From NCBI GenBank assembly GCA_964633225.1, contig CAZWFQ010000044.1, forward strand, positions 1-29,378: DNA of 29,378 nt, in the 5' to 3' direction. The position numbers and the translations under genes were made by a program. Below, in pieces: positions 27,977 through 29,378 of this stretch. Below the pieces are notes generated by a model, which was not told the DNA's origin, did no database searches, and worked only from the letters and a program-made list of their open reading frames with translations. Each line of letters opens with the position of its first letter. The first letter of the stretch is position 1. This stretch comes from JAKQIM01 sp964633225 (GTDB taxonomy: Bacteria; Chloroflexota; Anaerolineae; Anaerolineales; UBA4823).

Positions 27977-29278
27977 TTAATGACCTCCTGCTTTGCTGAA
28001 GCGGTTGCGCAAGACAATGGCAGCCGCGTTCAGGCTTAAGAGCAAGATCAACAGCACCAGGATAGCAGCAGCAGCCAGGCTGCGAAATTCACTCTGGGCA
28101 CGCGCCGTCCATTGGTAGATCTGGATTGGAAGGGTGGTGAATTGTGAAAAAGGCCCGTTGGGGTCTTTGTTGATAAAAGTGGCTGCGCCCACCACTACGA
28201 GCGGGGCGGTTTCGCCAATGGCACGCGAGACAGCCAGGATGGTGCCGGTCAGGATGCCCGGCATGGCATTGGGCAGCACATGGTGCCAGGTCGTTTGCCA
28301 TTTGGTGGCTCCGATGCCGTAGCTGGCCTGGCGCAGCGAGTTGGGCACGGCGCGGATGGCCTCTTGCCCGTTGATGATGATCAGCGGCAGCACCAGCAGG
28401 GCCAGGGTCAGGCCTGCTGAGAGGATGGTGCGCCCATTGGCTGTGGTGGATGGGTCTACGGCGCCAAAGAGCGCCCCGCTGGTGAACTGCACCAGCGTGC
28501 GGACGAAGACCGCCAGCCCCAGCATGCCATAAATGATGGATGGTACCCCAGCCAGGTTATTGATATTGGTCTGGATGACACGGTTCAGCCAGTTGTTTGA
28601 GGCATATTCTTCCAAATAAATGGCAGCTCCCACGCCCACCGGAAAGGCCACCAGGATGGTGATGCCGATGGTCCATAAAGACCCCAGCGCCGCGGTGCGC
28701 ACACCCGCGCTGATGGGGTCAGAAGATTGCGGCGAACTTAAGAACTGGGGGTCAAACCAACTGGTGAAGCGCAGGTAAACATGCGGGTGGGCTTGGGCCA
28801 GCTCACCCGCTACTTCAGCATGGATGGCGGAGCGCCGCAAGAGCGATGCGGACAGGCTCCAGGTTTTAACCACCTGCGGCTGGATCACGTATGCCAGTAC
28901 CAGTTGGTAGAGCTCCTGGCGGCCGCGCTTTGTCAGCGGCTGCTCATTTTCCAGCTTGCGCAGCAGGCCCTTGGAGATATTTCCCTGGACAATGGCGATC
29001 AGGGCCGCCTGGTCCAGGTCTTCAACGGATACACCAGCCACTGCCAGGCTGGCTGGCGGTACCTTGTCTTCGAAGGCCACGTAGCCGAAGCTCTGGTTGA
29101 GAATGTTATAAAGCAGCAGGGCCAGGAAGATGATGCCCAAGAGCGTAGCGGCCTGGAAGATGATCTTCCAGACGCGCCCCTTGCGGTGGCGCAGGAGCAG
29201 CTTGGATTCAAATACCGGGCTGAATCCGCCATCCTGGTTGGGCTCGGCAGGCGTGAGGGGGGCAGGTGGCTGGTTCAC
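27977..29278 (-). CDS. pstA: Phosphate ABC transporter permease PstA, with extended external loop
   Basis: A 433-residue permease (E. coli PstA is about 296). TM1 is about residues 38-60 (IIFQAATLLGIIFLALLLYNIL). A long extracytoplasmic insert of about 130 residues follows (61-190) with GVSVEDLDQAALIAIVQGNISKGLLRKL and YVIQPQVVKTWSLSASLLRRSA, then five more helices with the EAA coupling loop at NGQEAIRAVPNSLRQASYGIGATKWQTTWHHVLPNAMPG. The start is a GTG at 29278, overlapping the pstC stop as GTGA, with GAGGTG upstream. The insert is not part of the classical fold; similar enlarged PstA proteins exist in Chloroflexi and cyanobacteria-like lineages as far as I recall, but I cannot confirm it. 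Confidence 0.93.
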   Translation of the reverse strand: MNQPPAPLTPAEPNQDGGFSPVFESKLLLRHRKGRVWKIIFQAATLLGIIFLALLLYNILNQSFGYVAFEDKVPPASLAVAGVSVEDLDQAALIAIVQGNISKGLLRKLENEQPLTKRGRQELYQLVLAYVIQPQVVKTWSLSASLLRRSAIHAEVAGELAQAHPHVYLRFTSWFDPQFLSSPQSSDPISAGVRTAALGSLWTIGITILVAFPVGVGAAIYLEEYASNNWLNRVIQTNINNLAGVPSIIYGMLGLAVFVRTLVQFTSGALFGAVDPSTTANGRTILSAGLTLALLVLPLIIINGQEAIRAVPNSLRQASYGIGATKWQTTWHHVLPNAMPGILTGTILAVSRAIGETAPLVVVGAATFINKDPNGPFSQFTTLPIQIYQWTARAQSEFRSLAAAAILVLLILLLSLNAAAIVLRNRFSKAGGH

Positions 29279-29378
29279 TCGTACACCTCGCGGAAGCGGC
29301 GCACAATGCGTTGGCTGATGATGTTGAGCGCCAGGGTGATGAAAAACAGCAGCATGCCGATGGCAAACAGGCTGTTAT
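29275..29378 (-). CDS. pstC: Phosphate ABC transporter permease PstC, C-terminal end (partial)
   Basis: The minus-strand frame is open from the window edge to a TGA at 29277-29275. The 33 readable residues end in a last transmembrane helix (SLFAIGMLLFFITLALNIIS) and a basic cytoplasmic tail (QRIVRRFREVYE), the usual end of PstC. The stop overlaps the pstA GTG by 4 bp. Position before pstA in a pstCAB-phoU operon supports the name. Confidence 0.85.
   Translation of the reverse strand, partial: NSLFAIGMLLFFITLALNIISQRIVRRFREVYE

Overview
The window looks like part of a GC-rich bacterial chromosome, most likely an uncultured Chloroflexota (Anaerolineae-like) bacterium. Supporting signs are a secreted protein with SQGGAYTL repeats, an oversized SecA without the C-terminal zinc motif, bacterial class II HMG-CoA reductase next to an archaeal-type HMG-CoA synthase, and zinc-ribbon/proline-rich membrane proteins. 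The taxonomic call is inference. Two runs of exactly 100 N (4417-4516 and 10597-10696) are scaffold gaps of unknown true length, which suggests a draft or metagenome-derived assembly.

Layout. 1-394: the end of a membrane-anchored protein, translationally coupled to a small secreted repeat protein, then a terminator. 393-4105 (minus): a compact five-gene operon, read as B12-binding mutase subunit, MeaB-type GTPase, GNAT acetyltransferase, Fpg DNA glycosylase and an anchored low-complexity protein. 4263-5368 (plus): zinc-ribbon proteins, one broken by a gap. 5440-5556 (minus): a 38-residue Lys/Gln-rich protein. 5704-6909 (plus): a divergent acetate kinase homologue. 6931-8076 (minus): a response regulator-histidine kinase. 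8169-9209 (plus): a lipoprotein with a probable beta-propeller. 9359-12223 (plus): HMG-CoA reductase, HMG-CoA synthase and a DUF35 zinc-ribbon/OB-fold protein, i.e. the early mevalonate pathway. 12316-15583 (minus): a glycyl radical enzyme resembling trans-4-hydroxyproline dehydratase and its radical-SAM activase. 15665-16738 (minus): adenosine deaminase. 16887-20990 (minus): a 1367-residue SecA. 21045-24520 (plus): two small membrane proteins and a membrane-anchored clostripain-type protease. 24600-25219 (minus): a HepT/MntA toxin-antitoxin pair. 25294-25932 (minus): an AT-rich five-helix membrane protein. 26037-29378 (minus): pstC(partial)-pstA-pstB-phoU-arsC, a phosphate uptake operon that ends in a thioredoxin-type arsenate reductase.

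Working together. HMGR, HMGS and DUF35 would supply mevalonate for isoprenoids, although no thiolase is visible. The B12 subunit and MeaB belong to methylmalonyl-CoA mutase metabolism, although the large mutase subunit is not here. Pst/PhoU controls phosphate import, and ArsC would deal with arsenate that enters by the same route.

The least expected pattern is regulatory. At several genes a good -10 box lies only 6-8 nt upstream of the best-supported ATG, often preceded by TG (extended -10) and without a Shine-Dalgarno sequence. This predicts leaderless mRNAs. I saw no tRNA, rRNA, CRISPR array, insertion sequence or prophage gene, and no clearly novel multi-gene system. The best leads are the enlarged SecA, the altered acetate kinase active site, the HypD-like enzyme with reversed and overlapping gene order, and the leaderless promoter pattern.
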